64,000 nt of DNA. It comes from Pristionchus mayeri. Lineage: Eukaryota; Nematoda; Chromadorea; Rhabditida; Neodiplogasteridae. Position 1 is the first letter of the stretch. Each line of letters begins with the position of its first letter. The notes below the pieces were generated by a model that was given only the letters and a program-made list of their open reading frames with translations, was not told where the DNA came from and did not search any database. Location of the stretch: assembly GCA_036245805.1 (NCBI GenBank), contig BTRK01000004.1, forward strand, positions 29,435,541 to 29,499,540. The letters are read 5' to 3'. Position numbers and translations under genes: made by a program. Below, piece by piece: positions 10,087 to 23,060 of this stretch.

Positions 10087-10829
10087 TCTGTGAATGGGAT
10101 GATATGAAAGGACGAATCTCTTCTACCGAACACGAGCAGAGATAAACAGAACGAGGCAATAACGGAAAAAAGAGAACAAAAACATTGCAACGGGCAAAGC
10201 TGGTGAAGTGAGGGAATCGATAGGTTCAGAGTACCTCGTAACTGCCCGATCAGTCAGAATCTCACGCAGTTGCATCTTATCAGGGAGGGATGATTGACAG
10301 CATGGAGTGGGTGATAAATACTGCACGAAGTGTTGGGAAAGGTGGAAGTGTTGAATGGGTTATGGAAAAAGCTAATACTCTCATTGAATGGAATTTTGAA
10401 ATCCGTTGAGGAGCAAGGATACGCGACAAAATCAGAATTGCGAGAAAGAAGAAGTGAATCATACAAGAAGGAGACAAAACTGTGATCGATGCCAGACGAA
10501 AACGTCGTGTCGAACGAGTGACGAGATTATCGAAGAGAACCTTTTGGGAAAAAATTTAAAAAAAAAACTTTTTGGGAAAAATAAAGAAAATATAAAGATG
10601 GTCAGCATTCAGATTCTCTGGAGGTCATACACTCAGTTGAACTGCAAGTGTTGGTTGAGCTTCGTCCCTCTCCTGTTACACTCTCCCCGCGCCATGCAAA
10701 AAGAAGAGTTCCCAAGCGCATGCAACAATCCATCTCAATAGTTAAACAAGAACAAAACAATTTATTGAGGAAGTCACGACTGACGTAAAATATCGTCATT
10801 ACCAAAAATACACAAAATATTAGTTTTAT
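10087..10829. other. Intergenic, upstream of FAR paralog 2
   Basis: Presumed promoter region of the FAR gene. No exon or RNA gene recognised on either strand. Confidence 0.55.
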
Positions 10830-12112
10830 AACACGAGTCGTCTGAGAGAATGCACCACCCCGAGGAACTAGGAGCCGAAAGTTTGAGCAATATCCAAGAG
10901 CTATTTATGCCAGAGTATATTGGGGACGAGAAAACTTTTGACGTTGGCAGTTTTTTCTGAGAACCGGCTTTTAGGGATTTTCCGGTTTTCCGGCCCTGGC
11001 GTATATCAGCTAAAAGTTGTGCTAGAAGGATGGCATGGTGCTCAAAAACCCGGAAAATTATTTCCAGAAACTTTTATGTTGAGAACGAAGACCGTTGGCA
11101 TTGGTATAATGCTTAAAACTATGAAAAAGTGATTTCCAAAGCAGAAAAAAATTCCTCCAGGCTCCGGGACCCCACCACTTAGAAAATTTTGAGCGCAGAT
11201 TCTAAATCTACGGTATCACATTAGTCTAGAATAATTCAGAGCAGAGCTCGGTAGGTGTGGGAATATACTGTAATGAGGCCAAATATACCAAAAATAGCAT
11301 AATTTTCAAAATTTGTGGAATTTCGAAGACTTGAAAATCGATCATTTAGGGGGTGAAAGGGGCATATTTAACTTTTTTCCGACATTAACTGTTCGGAGCA
11401 GTTATTTTTTGGACAATTGAGTAAATTCTGAGAAAAAAGTTGAAATCATGTTTTCCGATATTTTCGGGAAAAAATGGGTATTTTGTCGAAAAATAAAATA
11501 TCTTCAATTGGTGTCAGAAGTTCAGAAATAGAAGTATGATTAATGGTGATGCATTTGAAGCCCACTATGCCCACTTTGGCCCCCTAAATGATCTATTTTC
11601 AAGTCTTCGAAATTCCACAAATTCTGAAAATTATGCTATTTTTGGTATATTTGGCCTCATTACAGTATATTCCCACACCTACCGAGCTCTGCTCTGAATT
11701 TTGCTAGACTAATGTGATACCGTAGATTCAGAATCTGTGCTCAAAATGTTCTAAGTGGTGGGGTCCCGGAGCCAGGAGGAATTTTTTTCTACTTTTTAAA
11801 TCACTTTTTCATATTTTAAAGCATTATACCAATGTCAACGGTCTTCGTTCTCAACATAAAAGTTTCTGGAAATAATTTTCTGAATTTTTTGAGCAGTAGG
11901 CCATCCTTCTAGCACAACTTTGAGCTGATATACGCCAGGGCCGGGACAACATCCGGAAAATCCCTAGAAGCCGGTTCTGAGAAAAACTGCCAACGTTAAA
12001 AGTTTTCTCGTCCCCAATATACTCTGGCACAAATATCTCTTGGATATTGCTCAAACTTTCGGCTCCTAGTTCCTCGGGGGTCTGTTTTCATGCAATCTCT
12101 CAGAAGACTCGT
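10830..12112. mobile_element. Palindromic (foldback) DNA element, family 1
   Basis: Inverted arms 10830-11355 and 11575-12112 (positions sum to about 22930-22940) with a spacer of about 220 bp. Outer ends read ACGAGTCGTCTGAGAGA on the left and TCTCTCAGAAGACTCGT on the right. Arms differ at several percent, so the element is older than the 5-kb palindrome. There is no transposase frame. The terminal arm shares CATAAAAGTTTCTGGAAATA and the ACTCGTGATA end with the element at 60.8-62.3 kb, so both belong to one non-autonomous family. Superfamily unknown. Confidence 0.82.
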
Positions 12113-12734
12113 GATAAATGTAATAAAAATAAATGTATGTTAAATCAGCAGCTCGGAGTTGATGTGTCCTTAATCTGCTCCATATGATATCATATTCGTG
12201 AAGCCATTTCCTCTCTAATCTGAGAATTGGAAGTCCACTCTTCATTAACATTAGCGTATTCAGTGCTATTCCTCCAACTTCTTCTTGAAGAAACAAGAGT
12301 GGGAGGCTATCCAAACTCCATTCACTCCTTAGCCCTCTCTCCCTCTCCAAACAGCCAACCGGTCACTTCCAATTGCAAGACTCGCAAAAGTGAGAGTTCA
12401 CGGAAGAAATGCACCCTCGGGGGGCTAATAATGGAGGGAACTCTCGAGAATCGGCCAATTACCCTCTCCCTTTTCAGATCCACAATTCACTTTCGTTTCC
12501 ATTCGCAGTCACATTCCAAGTAAGGAAGCAAGACCCTGACCGAGTCTCGACCACTCCCAAAAAGTCGTCGATCCATCATCTTTTGTGACCCCATCCGCAC
12601 CTTTTTGGGTGGTGTGTCCCGTCCCTCACTCCCTTCTGTTCCCATCCCCTCATCCCATTACTTTTGTAGTTAGTATTCATCCCGCTCTTCGATACGACTC
12701 TGTGCCATATTCACTCACTACTCCCTCGGATCTC
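12113..12734. other. Intergenic, upstream of the UGT gene
   Basis: Pyrimidine-rich on the plus strand, presumed promoter/5' UTR of the UGT gene. No gene recognised. Confidence 0.5.
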
Positions 12735-15700
12735 ATGCGGAATGTGAGTTTGTTTAGAATCCAAGATCAAAATCTAGATGTAAATCGATAAACTCAGCGA
12801 TTTCCATGTTTTCATGATCATCAGGTGTTCTCCGCACTCCTTCTCCTCTTCGTCCCCTCTTCCCTCTCCCTCAACATCCTCATCTTCGCTCCTACTCTCT
12901 CCTACTCTCACGTGGCATTCAATGGGAACGTCGCCAGAGAACTCGTTGAGAGGGGACATACTGTGGTAAGGGACAGAGTACACCATCCCCTCCCATCTAC
13001 ACCACCAAAATAACAATGAATAGCAGAGTAATGGGATGAATGAGTCTTCACTTCAGACGATGTTACTCTCCTCTGTTGATGATACTGTTCGATACAATGC
13101 CAGTAGTGGAGTTGAGGTGATTTTGAAAATATGTATTTTTATAATTTCATGAATCGTAGGTAATTCGTGTAAACGTGGGCATCCCCAATGGTCTCCTCGT
13201 TCGATCACTCTGGAACAATCCCGGTACAACGGTTATTTACGAATTGACTTGGACGAAGAAAGGCTTCGTGAGATTCAAATATTTATGAGAAAGAGTGGAT
13301 TGGTGAAAACAGATAGGTAAAGAGTGAACTTTTCGTAAGCGAGCAAAGAATGAGGAGCGGACTTTCGAGAGAAAGCCGCTTGAGGTCCGAACAGTAGACG
13401 AAAGGGACAGTGGAGGACTAGAAGGAGTCCATTCTCTAGGCAGAAGTAGAAGAATTGGAGGGCAATGTGTGAAAATATAGCAACCGTTCCAGTAATTCTC
13501 TTCAGGTCCCTACGAGGATTCTTCTCCCTTGAATCCGGCTATTCTCGCGAAACTCCTGCGCGTGTCCAGGATCTTCGTCAGAGCATGCTCCGGTGAGCAA
13601 ATGAATGACAACAATACCTTCTTTGACTCCCCACTATTCATGAACTTCTTCGAAAATTCAAAGATCTTTTCTCCAGAATTAGCACAGAACGCCGAATTGA
13701 TATCACACCTCAAGGAGCGAAACTTCGACGTTGGATTAGTGGAGCAGTATGACTCCTGTGGCTTCGGGGTCGGTTCGACGAATTAATCCGTTTTGAATAG
13801 TCCTCGAATTGTTTCATCAGTTTTTGTACACTAGAAATATCGCTCACAAGCAGATTGAATCTTAGAACACTGCCATCTTCTTAGAATTCCTTTCCGCAGC
13901 TCTTCACGGCTCTGGGAATCCGAGCCACAGTATGGCTCTCTGCCACCGCAGTCTACAGACTCCAACCGGAAACACTCGGGGTGAACTACCCACTGAGCTA
14001 CGTGCCGGGTCAGTCCAGTTACTCTGATGCTGATTCGAAACGTGAGAATCAAACAAACAAAGTGATACATCACAGAACTCTTCGCCCACGTCGACGACAG
14101 GATGAGCATTCTTGGGAAGATGGAGAACATTCTCGTTGCTACTGTAACTTTAAAAATATTATCGCCAACTAAAAAAATGCTTAGCGTATGAAAACTATTC
14201 ATGAAGGTAACTCAACTCGTCTCCACTTTCTACTCTCGCGCAGAGGAAACGAAGGTCTTCAGACGGCTAGGGGTCCTTCCCTCATCGGTTTCATTACAAG
14301 ACGTAAGCGAATTTCTCCTAAAAATCGGCAAAGATTCTAACCACTGAGCGGATCGAACGCCCAACCTTCCGATCTGGAGTCGAACGCGATACCATTGCGC
14401 CAAGCAGTCATGTGTAGGGATCACCTTGAATGCTTTAATATTGCAGGTATCTCGCCGCTCTCACTCAATTGTGCTCAATGCGATGCCACTCTTTGATACT
14501 CCGATGCCCATTTCTACTCAGATTCTGCACGTCGGAGGCATCTCCGTCCCTGAAGACGTCGTCTATGAACTTGATCAGGTTTTCTTTCTTGCATTGTCGC
14601 GCATTCAACTACCTCTCCAGGTCTGGGACGCAGTTGTCAACCGTCCAAATGACGGATTCATCTTGGTTACTTTTGGATCGATAGCCAAGTCAGTAATCGA
14701 TTGGAGCTACCATATCATTTCTTCCCCTCAGGACGCGGGACATGCCTCGGGCTATGGACGAGTCATTCCAGTACACCTTCGCTGCCTTCCCCAATCTCAC
14801 CTTCATAGTGAAAGACGAGGCTGTGCCGAGAGGGGTTTACATTTATACTCAGTTCTCAAAGATCAAAGTTCAATCTCAGCAAGTGCTTCGCGCATCTGAC
14901 AACGTCGTGCGAACTTCGTGGCTACCTCAGTTGGCACTCATGGGTATTTCTTAATTTGTTTTCAAAATTGATATAGCTGCGTTACTCATTGACTTCATGA
15001 CGTTTCGGGACCAGAACATGACACCCAAAGTTCATCGTGATCTCCTGCCTACCTTTCCCTTTCTGCCTGTCGTTCACCGCACTTTTTGCTTTTTTTGGGA
15101 GTCCTCCTTGCATTTGGAATCAGTCTCGTCATCAAATCTCGTTTTCCTCCTCCTCTTTCTTCTTCACTTCCTCCTTCTCCTCGCTCGTCCACGTGCAATG
15201 TGCAGAGGGATTCTCCCAGTGTAGCAGTTCAAAAATCTTTTTGCGGTGAATGCGAAATGAGCTGCTCGCGAGTTTGAAGAGAAATCCCTTTCGGCTTCGA
15301 AGATGGGAAAGAGAAAGTGCATTGAAACAACGGAGATCACACTTCACGCGTAGACTTTGCAGCTCAGCCCCAATTCCGAGCTATAATTACCCATGGAGGA
15401 TGGAGTTCCATCCTGGAGTCCATCTACGTCGGAAGACCCATGATCCTCATGCCACTCTTCGGAGGTTCGGGCTCATTTTTTTCTGCCAAAAGTCACGCAA
15501 GTTCTCCGTTCCGTGCGACGGAAATTAGTTCGTTTTTTGTAGTTTAAAGGTCACCTCTGCTGCCCTTTTTACTTTCCTTTTAGACGTCTACTCAATCTGG
15601 AAAGTGGTGGGCGCAGTATTATGATTCCAGACGCTCCAAAGAAAGCAATAAATCATTATTTGATAGATTTACTCGTCTCCTGAGTGAAATATTCTCACTT

Positions 15701-16573
15701 CGCCCCTCTTTCTTCTCACTTTGGGGAGCCGCTTAGTTATGGTTGAAGAGTCGCGTGAAATGAGACGAAAACACACTTGAGAGGGAGATGATTGGAGGTG
15801 GGAGGGCTTGCAAAATTGAGAATTATTTTGGGAAGCGAAAATAGTTTGGTTTCCGATCACGCGAAGAACTCTCAAGTGGTTCGTGCCAAGGAGATCGGAC
15901 TGCTAATCGATAAGATGCGAGTGACTCCTACCGAACTCATCCATTCCATACGGGAGATCATCCACAATCCGAAGTGAGTTACTGTACCACCTGCAAGCAC
16001 TCCTGTCCACGTGGGAGTAGACTGCGAAGAGTAATGAAATGACCGGTCATGCATTTGCATTGCTTTGTTACTCTTCGAACTTTATTTCGCTGCGAGCAAT
16101 GAAAACAGGTCGTCATCAATTGGTCCTTGGTGCGACCAAATTGAATCCCGTTCTCAAATCTCTCCCAATCTCTAAAAATCTCTCCCTTGGTCCTCTTTTC
16201 ATCTTTTGACTGATGGCAACGGAAGCCCCTAACGTGAGTTATGCGGCTTCCTCTCTGTTCAAGCGCATTCCCTCGCCCACTGGACCGTACCCATAACATA
16301 GAGGAGCAAATTCCATTTGACCTACCGCAGCAGCGAAAATAACCTCATTAATAGTTATTAGAGTGGAAAATAGTCGAAGAATGTTACTGGAGAGGGTATA
16401 ACCTTACTAATGTAGAATATTTGCAGCCAGTTTTCGATTTCAGGTATGCAGCAAACTGTGTCAAGTTTGGTTCAATGTTGAAGAGATCTTCTCCCCGTCG
16501 CTCTTCCGATCTACTCGAGTTCACGGTTCGGCGAGCCGCCAAAATGGTCAGCAACATGGGGTTTCGATACTGA
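12735..16573 (+). CDS. UDP-glycosyltransferase (UGT, GT1 family)
   Basis: Fourteen exons: 12735-12743, 12825-12965, 13057-13116, 13160-13223, 13506-13768, 13900-14008, 14076-14143, 14207-14302, 14447-14578, 14621-14688, 14732-14943, 15363-15464, 15856-15973, 16444-16573. They total 523 residues, the usual UGT length. A 3-codon first exon (MRN) completes the signal peptide (VFSALLLLFVPSSLS), followed by LNILIFAP..SHVAFNGNVARELVERGHTV, the acceptor-binding half with YDSCGFG and LFTALGIRATVW, then the donor half: FILVTFGSIAK, FPNLTFIVK, SWLPQ and the UGT signature ITHGGWSSILES (about 15377-15415). UGTs transfer sugar from UDP-sugars to lipophilic metabolites and xenobiotics in the ER lumen. No C-terminal membrane anchor was found in frame. 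The exon 13 acceptor reads TTTCCG instead of TTTCAG, so the gene may be mis-spliced or the base wrong. A 45-bp stretch at 14838-14882 could be a further intron. Confidence 0.85.
14338..14409 (-). tRNA. tRNA-Trp (CCA) or recent pseudogene, inside a UGT intron
   Basis: The 72-nt minus-strand sequence begins GACTGCTTGGCGCAATGG, has the anticodon loop ACTCCAGA and a T-arm GGTTGGGCGTTCGATCC, closely resembling nematode tRNA-Trp. A box (TGGCGCAATGG) and B box (GTTCGATCC) are present. The acceptor stem has weak pairs (several G-U), apparently from C-to-T changes against the usual GACCGCT/AGCGGTC, so functionality is uncertain. It lies antisense in UGT intron 8 (14303-14446). Confidence 0.8.
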
Positions 16574-19500
16574 GAAACCGGAAGTGCGAGGGCGGAAATG
16601 ACTTGGAAGGAGTCAAACTAGATGCTATCCATTCCGTTCCCGATCTAAGTTTCGTGTTGCCTCTGAAGGTCAAAGTTCTTTTTTGGAATCTCGTCCCTCT
16701 CTCATCCATCATTCCTAATCGCTCTCTTCCCACGTTTGCTGAGGATGAAAAATGCGACGCAAAAAGTGCTACGATGATGATGGATTGGGGAATGCGCAGT
16801 GAAAAGACGAGGCTGCAAGAATCTCCACCCGTCTCTTCAAATATTAATTGCAGACGGGTTCCCAATTGGAGTGGCAGACCCCTCGGGAGGCGTTCCTCTC
16901 TCCTCTCACCGTCAAATCACTCGACCTCCTTCTTCTCCTCCTCCCGACACTCGTCATTCTCTCCCTCTGATTCCCCTTCTCCCCCGCAGTTTCACCCTGT
17001 TTTTTCGTTCGTTAATGGATCTTGTGCTCAGTAAAGATTACCAAAGATTACAGCAATTACCGTCGACACTCCTTATTCACTGCTGTTACTCACTCCTCCT
17101 CTAGGATAACACTCCCTTCTCTCGCCTCTCCTAATTCCCCAAGTCTAATAATGCTCCTCCCTCTTCATCTACCATGCACCACTTCCCATTTGTCCCTCTC
17201 ATCCGCAGAATTCGCGCTGAACTTGCACGAAAGAATAATGCCGCGCCACCTCATCAAAAGATCCCGCTTCGTTTCCCCCTCTCGATACGATACGCGTTCA
17301 GGCGAAAAATATAGCATGTCTTCGAGATCTCTGGGCACGGGAACGGGCTTAACTCTTCTGAGAAGAAAGAAGGGAGGGAGAAGGAGGGGATGGTCTTGTG
17401 CTCTTCCAATTAGTCGTCTATTGGACCTCCCTAGACTCAACTCGCATCCTCTCCTTTCTCCTAGTCCACTCGACCGAATAATCACGACTCAGCTCTTAGC
17501 TCTCCTGTGTTTTTTTCTTTCCTGCTTTCGTTGCTCAGCAAACGTCAGTTTGCCTGTTCTCCATCCATGCGAACTCCTCGTTCTGTAACAGCCCCCTTCC
17601 CTTGCTCGCGTGTGCTGCGATCTGTGACAGCTGTGCAAATATTTTGAAGGTCTGCTGACACGACCACCGTACTTCGGCCTAGACTATTGGAATGTTCCCC
17701 AAAGGGTAATTCATAATATCCCCTCCGTCTGAGAAATTCCCTCCTTATGAACGTCCATCGGCTGAAAACACTCAATGTTTTTCATCTCAGTTTCGGTCCT
17801 GCGATTGAATCCTCTTCTCTTTTTTGGTCTGATTCTCGATCTTCGAATTCCTCCTCTTGCAGTTTTCAATTAAATGCAGTCTTTCGTTCCTCATTCTCTC
17901 GTTCCAGAATGGGCCTTGAACCCATCCCTAGCGTGACTGTATCCACAGAGATTCCATCGTCAGCAGATTCAGCCCCCACCGGAAGTGAGAAGAGAGAGAT
18001 TACGGTAGATGGAGAGACCGGATGGACTGTCAGAGGGAAAGGCCATAGATGAACAGTTCAAGTAGCTGGAGGCCCCGCCCACTCCTTCTTCTCCTGCTTT
18101 TTTGTGTTGGCGACAATGGAGAAAGTGAGAGGGGCTGCCGAAGGAATTTCTAAATTCGCCTCGCCATGTGAGAGGAAATCCGTCCGTCTCTAATTGATCA
18201 TTTACTGTATTCGATCGGCTCCCTTTCCTCTCTTTGTCCGAGTCTCGCGAAGTACTCAGGAAATCTACTTACTACGTGTATTCCTAGTGCGCAAGAAATA
18301 GCCAGAATCTTCCAACCATTCACAGACCCGCTTTAGGAATCTCATCGTTTTTTTTCCAGCTAGCTTGAATGGGTTTCTTGCCAAAATCGCATTAGCCCAC
18401 CAGCCTCCTCTCATACCCGTCTAAGAACCGCTTACCCTCGAAGAGGTTTCAACCACTACGGGACCACTCACTATATTCACTCTTACCATTCATTTATCTT
18501 TTGATTCCGTGCCTTTCCATTCTCTAAGGAGTACTTCCGAGACCTCAAAAACTAGTTGTCCTGGAAGGAGATTGGGCAGTTAAGCCTCTCCACATACATT
18601 AATTCATCTCTTATTGCTTTTTGGCGCGGATTTAGGAGTAGTTTTGGCCTCGGGAGGACTGAAGATAAGGAACTTCCTTCCTCTGCTTCCAATGACTTTC
18701 CACCTGGATGGAACAGGAACAAATTGAGCAAAAATGACGAGCGCCTAACGAAGTCATTTGAGTGGGCTCAGCAGAGAACAAATTGTCTTAAAGAGTCGCT
18801 CAAGAAGATGCACGTATTGTATTTTGTGCAATATTCTTGCATGTTGGTGCACAATTATTGATTGTCATGCATGGTCATATGAGAAGATTGAATATTTCTC
18901 AATCTGTTAATCAACGCAATGCGTTTTCTTACGAAAGTTGTCTTTCGGCTATCTGTAGCGGATAGTAGTAGACTGAATTCTGTGAAGACCGTCTGAGCTT
19001 TACATCCAGTCTTCTTCTTTCTAGTGTGAATTGAGGCGTTGGAAAGGCCGTTGACGCCTTCCCCTTCTAAGTCTCCGGTCTCACTCTCTCTCTCCTTAGA
19101 CAACATATTTCATTCCGGGCCCCATTCCCTGCTCTGTGAACTACTCATTATGCCAGACGAACTCACTATTTGTCTGTAGTCTTTTTCAAAAAAGTGAGAG
19201 AAACAACTTAGAAATGCGTCAGTAAAATAGGGGGAATTCCGAGTGGACGTCCATTCCTGAGTCGAAGTCCCGTCTCAGCTCCACCCTCCCCCCTTAGTTT
19301 TGAGAGCATCGTAGTTGCGCATTCCGAGGTCGTGGGAGTTCGAGTCAAAGGCAGTTTCGTTGCTCTTCTTCCTTATGAATACCCTAATTACCTTCCATGG
19401 CTTGCCTACGCAATTCCTTTGAATACATCCAATCCGTTGTATCGTTCAGCATCCCTCCTCCTCATATTTCTATTCTGTATTTTGCTACTCCATACACACA

Positions 19501-19605
19501 ATCTGTACGCCCATCTGCTATTCCTGAGATATTCTATTCCCTGCCCACGCAATATCTTCGAATACAACCAGTCGCACGTACCGTACATCTGAATTTCTTC
19601 TCCCT
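16574..19605. other. Intergenic/intronic, pyrimidine-rich on the plus strand
   Basis: Long CT-rich stretches resemble intron sequence of the plus-strand genes on either side. Open frames here (for example 17022-17588) are low-complexity and show no family features. It may hold the UGT 3' UTR and the promoter of the channel gene. Nothing else recognised. Confidence 0.5.
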
Positions 19606-19856
19606 ATGTGCTCATTTTGTGTGTTACTTCTCATTTCAACCTACTCAAAGTCTGCAAAATATATGTTCCACCCTCCTTTTCCGTCACGTTTTCCATTGTT
19701 TTCTCTCCGGAAGACTAATTCTTCACGCGTGACCTCATTTGACCCCAGTACTGAGTCAATCCTTCTCTCCTTTGAAGATGAAGCCCCGACTCCTCCTTCG
19801 ATTGATTACTCAGATCAGTTCTCTCCACACATTGACATTCGCATTCGAACCCCGAT
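19606..19856 (+). CDS. Possible first exon of the ligand-gated channel gene
   Basis: An ATG opens an 84-residue frame that starts like a signal peptide (MCSFCVLLLISTYSKS), continues as an acidic, Ser/Pro-rich stretch, and reaches a good donor (AT|GTAAGT) at 19857. The phase does not match the next recognised exon at 20144: this exon ends in phase 2, while the next one needs a single base. Either an exon is missing between them or this is not the start. Confidence 0.3.
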
Positions 19857-20143
19857 GTAAGTCTGCCCTTCCATGTTCTTCTTCCTATCTCAAATTCCTA
19901 TCTCATTCTGGCGGGTAAGAATGCGGGAAAGGAGATAGTTGCGAATCTTCTCGGAAATCTCGCGAAATGAGGAAGTAATTATCAATCTGCGAATCACTTC
20001 CTTCAAATAAGTGTTCACCCGTGTCCATCGGTGCTCAAGTGGCTCCATTGTGAGAAACGAGGAACTGTCTCGGGGGAAACACGACTGATTTCCGCTTCTT
20101 ACTGCACATCTTTCAGAGTTGCTTTTAACGTGTTTTCTTGCAG

Positions 20144-22980
20144 ACAACGAGACCTCTCTGATCCTCCGTGATCTCTTCGCCAATTACGATGCCCGAGTGC
20201 TTCCCTTCTCCAATGGACCCGTCGTCATCAACATGACCGTCGTCTTAGGCATCCTCATCGAACTTGTAAGCCCTTTGTTGTTTTTGTTATGATCCGGTCC
20301 CCAAATTCTCTTCCGGTTATGAAAACACGCGATTTCAGCGGGAGAATGAGCAGTTGGCCGCTTTCGTGATTTCGCACACGCAGCGATGGTATGACAAGAG
20401 ACTGACATGGAACCCCTCCTTCTATCGGGGACAGAACCAGGTACTGAACCAATGAGAGGATGGAAGCAAATCTCGAAGCCAGGTACCGTACCAATAAGGT
20501 ACGGTACCGATGAGGAGAGGTACGGTACCAATGAGGAGAGGGAACTCAGTTCTCCTGAGTTAGTCAGCACTGACTGATCTCCGAAAATGAGTCTAGCATG
20601 CGAGGCATCTGCTATGCAACGCTTTCCCAGACTTTCGCGTGAAATCTCGAAGCCATCTCGAGTGTGCCACGAATCATACATCTTCTAAGAAGAGCCGCTC
20701 TATTATGCTCTTAATTACCCTTGCGCATCCCATGTGATTCTCTCTTCCTGTTGTTACGTGGGAGTAATACTAAAAACGAAAAAAGTGAATCATACATCCA
20801 TTGTGGATGTGTTGAATGAACTTTAGTGAAGCAGCAGAACTATACGGGGCACAATTACCAATAGCAAAGAACCATTTCATCTATTTTTGGCAATTTGCTA
20901 TTCGATGCTCACAGCCTCCGAATATTTGAAGTTCTGCATGTGGTAAATACCATGCGTTAGACGTCTTCACACTCCAATTCACTTTGCACCAACTTCAGAT
21001 CCAAAACTCAAGTGTGTACAGACTTACCCTTTCCTTACTTCCTTCTTCTCCCCTTATCCGTTTCCCTGGTTCCTCACCTAGTCTGAGATGCGTACAAATA
21101 TTTCTTCCGTCCCGCTAATCTAGCAAACAATTGCATTTCTTGGAAGCAAATTAAGCATCTCAAGGAAGTGTGCGAGAGAAACACAATTCGAGGGGATAAA
21201 CCAGCCCCGCACTGCTACATTCAATTCGAAGATCAGCCTTTGACCTACTATTCATTGCAGGTAATCGTCCCCCAGTCGCTGGTCTGGCTTCCCAAGATGT
21301 TCGTGTACAATTCCCTCGAGACGAAAGAGATGCTCACGGCGAACAGAGCAGACGTGAGAGTGAGTCGGAGATTAACTCATTCTGCACCAATTCAATCATC
21401 TAAGCCAATCTCTGAAAACAGTTCTCCCCATTCCCCCCCTCCCCCCCGGTCTCTTCCCCGGTCTCTGCTCATTCTCTTCTTCTCCATAGTTCACTGTTTT
21501 CGTCTATGTATTCCTCGAGTGGAGTCTGATTGGATAGATTGGGGATGGGTGCAATCCTCAATACTCTGGTGCATTGTTTCTCGGAATGGGCAGTAATCTC
21601 TCGGGGAAGAGTGACTTTAAAAGGCGTGAATCTTCCCACTCCATCACTCTCAATCATCCCCAGTTAGCCCCTTTCTCCTGTCTGGGGAGGGACGAGAATA
21701 ACACGTCGTCCATGAGAGAAGCACTGTCCTAATCCAATTACACTCCGAGTGTTGTTCTCTGAGGGATGGACAAACCATGGCGAGGCCTGTCTGGCTGTCC
21801 AAAGCTGTCGTTTGCGTGAGAAATCCCAAGTAAAAGAAGCGACCATTGAAAACATGAAAACAGAGGACAGTATTCGGCACCTTTCTTTGAAAGAACTCCA
21901 TCTCTTACTCCATCTATTACACCCGGACAAAAAAGCTAAGGAAGAAGGGAGAATCAGTGAACAGTGAGAATCGGGGAGTAGATGGGAAAATAACACACGG
22001 AGGAAATGTTAATATTGAGTTCAGGTGTACTCGGATGGACTGGTGAAGGCAAATCTTCCTCAGCACGTCTCGTGCATCTGCAGACTTTCCATCGAAAACT
22101 TCCCTTTTGATGTGCAGGTACCTCCTTCTCTTCCCAGTTACTATTCTTCACTGGAGATCGAAAGGTTCCCTGAATACCACTAATTGGCTAATGTTGTTGC
22201 TCGGGATAGAACGCCGCATCCTAAATCGCCAAACAGTCTAACTAATCTAATTGGCAGTTCTGTGCTGTGGCTCTTGCCTCTCCTCTGCTCACAGTGCAAG
22301 AGATGATGGCAGCCTCGAGCCAACCTCCCGCCGACTCATACTTTGCGGTAGGTCAAAGATGATGAGCAGAGTAGGAATATCGATCCACAGGGCAATGCGG
22401 AGTGGCTGCTGTTCAATGTGACAGTGAGGCAGATGGAGTTCAGAGAAGAGGACGAGTACAGGATCGAGGTGAACTATTGAACTTCCTTCATCATTACAAG
22501 ACCGAACATAACAAGATTTACGAAGGAACAGTGGTTGTTCCCGCCTTTTGTATTGAGTACAAAGGAAGCCGCAAATTCATGGAACTCCTTCTAGTTGAGA
22601 GGGTGGTCCTATAAACAACCAAAGTCCTAGAATATACTTAATTTCGAATAAATAAGCCATCCAATATTTTGTGCTGCCTAAATATTATAATATTTCTGCT
22701 TTCAGGTCCACTACATCTTCCACATGCAACGTCGTCCAGTGTACTATCTCACAGTGATCGTCGCACCTACCTTCCTCATGTACCTTATCTCCCATATATT
22801 TATATCACTATTTTCAACTTTGTAATCCTGATTTATTTCTCTTCAATCACCTCATCTCAATCAATCTTCTCATTCAGATCTGCCCTTTCCATTCTGGGTA
22901 TTTTCTCCCCTGCGAGTAATGATGGACCGAGAAGCGAGAAGGTGAGGATGTCTAGATGCCAAGATATTTCTCACACACGT

Positions 22981-23060
<80 letters not shown>

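Noticed and set aside
13224..13267. Extension of UGT exon 4 to 13267
   Set aside because: The frame is open, but the next exon then joins out of phase; the donor at 13224 restores the UGT sequence.
17022..17588. 188-codon plus-strand frame
   Set aside because: Ser/Leu/Arg-rich composition from CT-rich DNA, no domain and no splice pattern.
19270..19345. tRNA-like B box (GAGTTCGAGTC)
   Set aside because: No matching A box or cloverleaf could be built around it.
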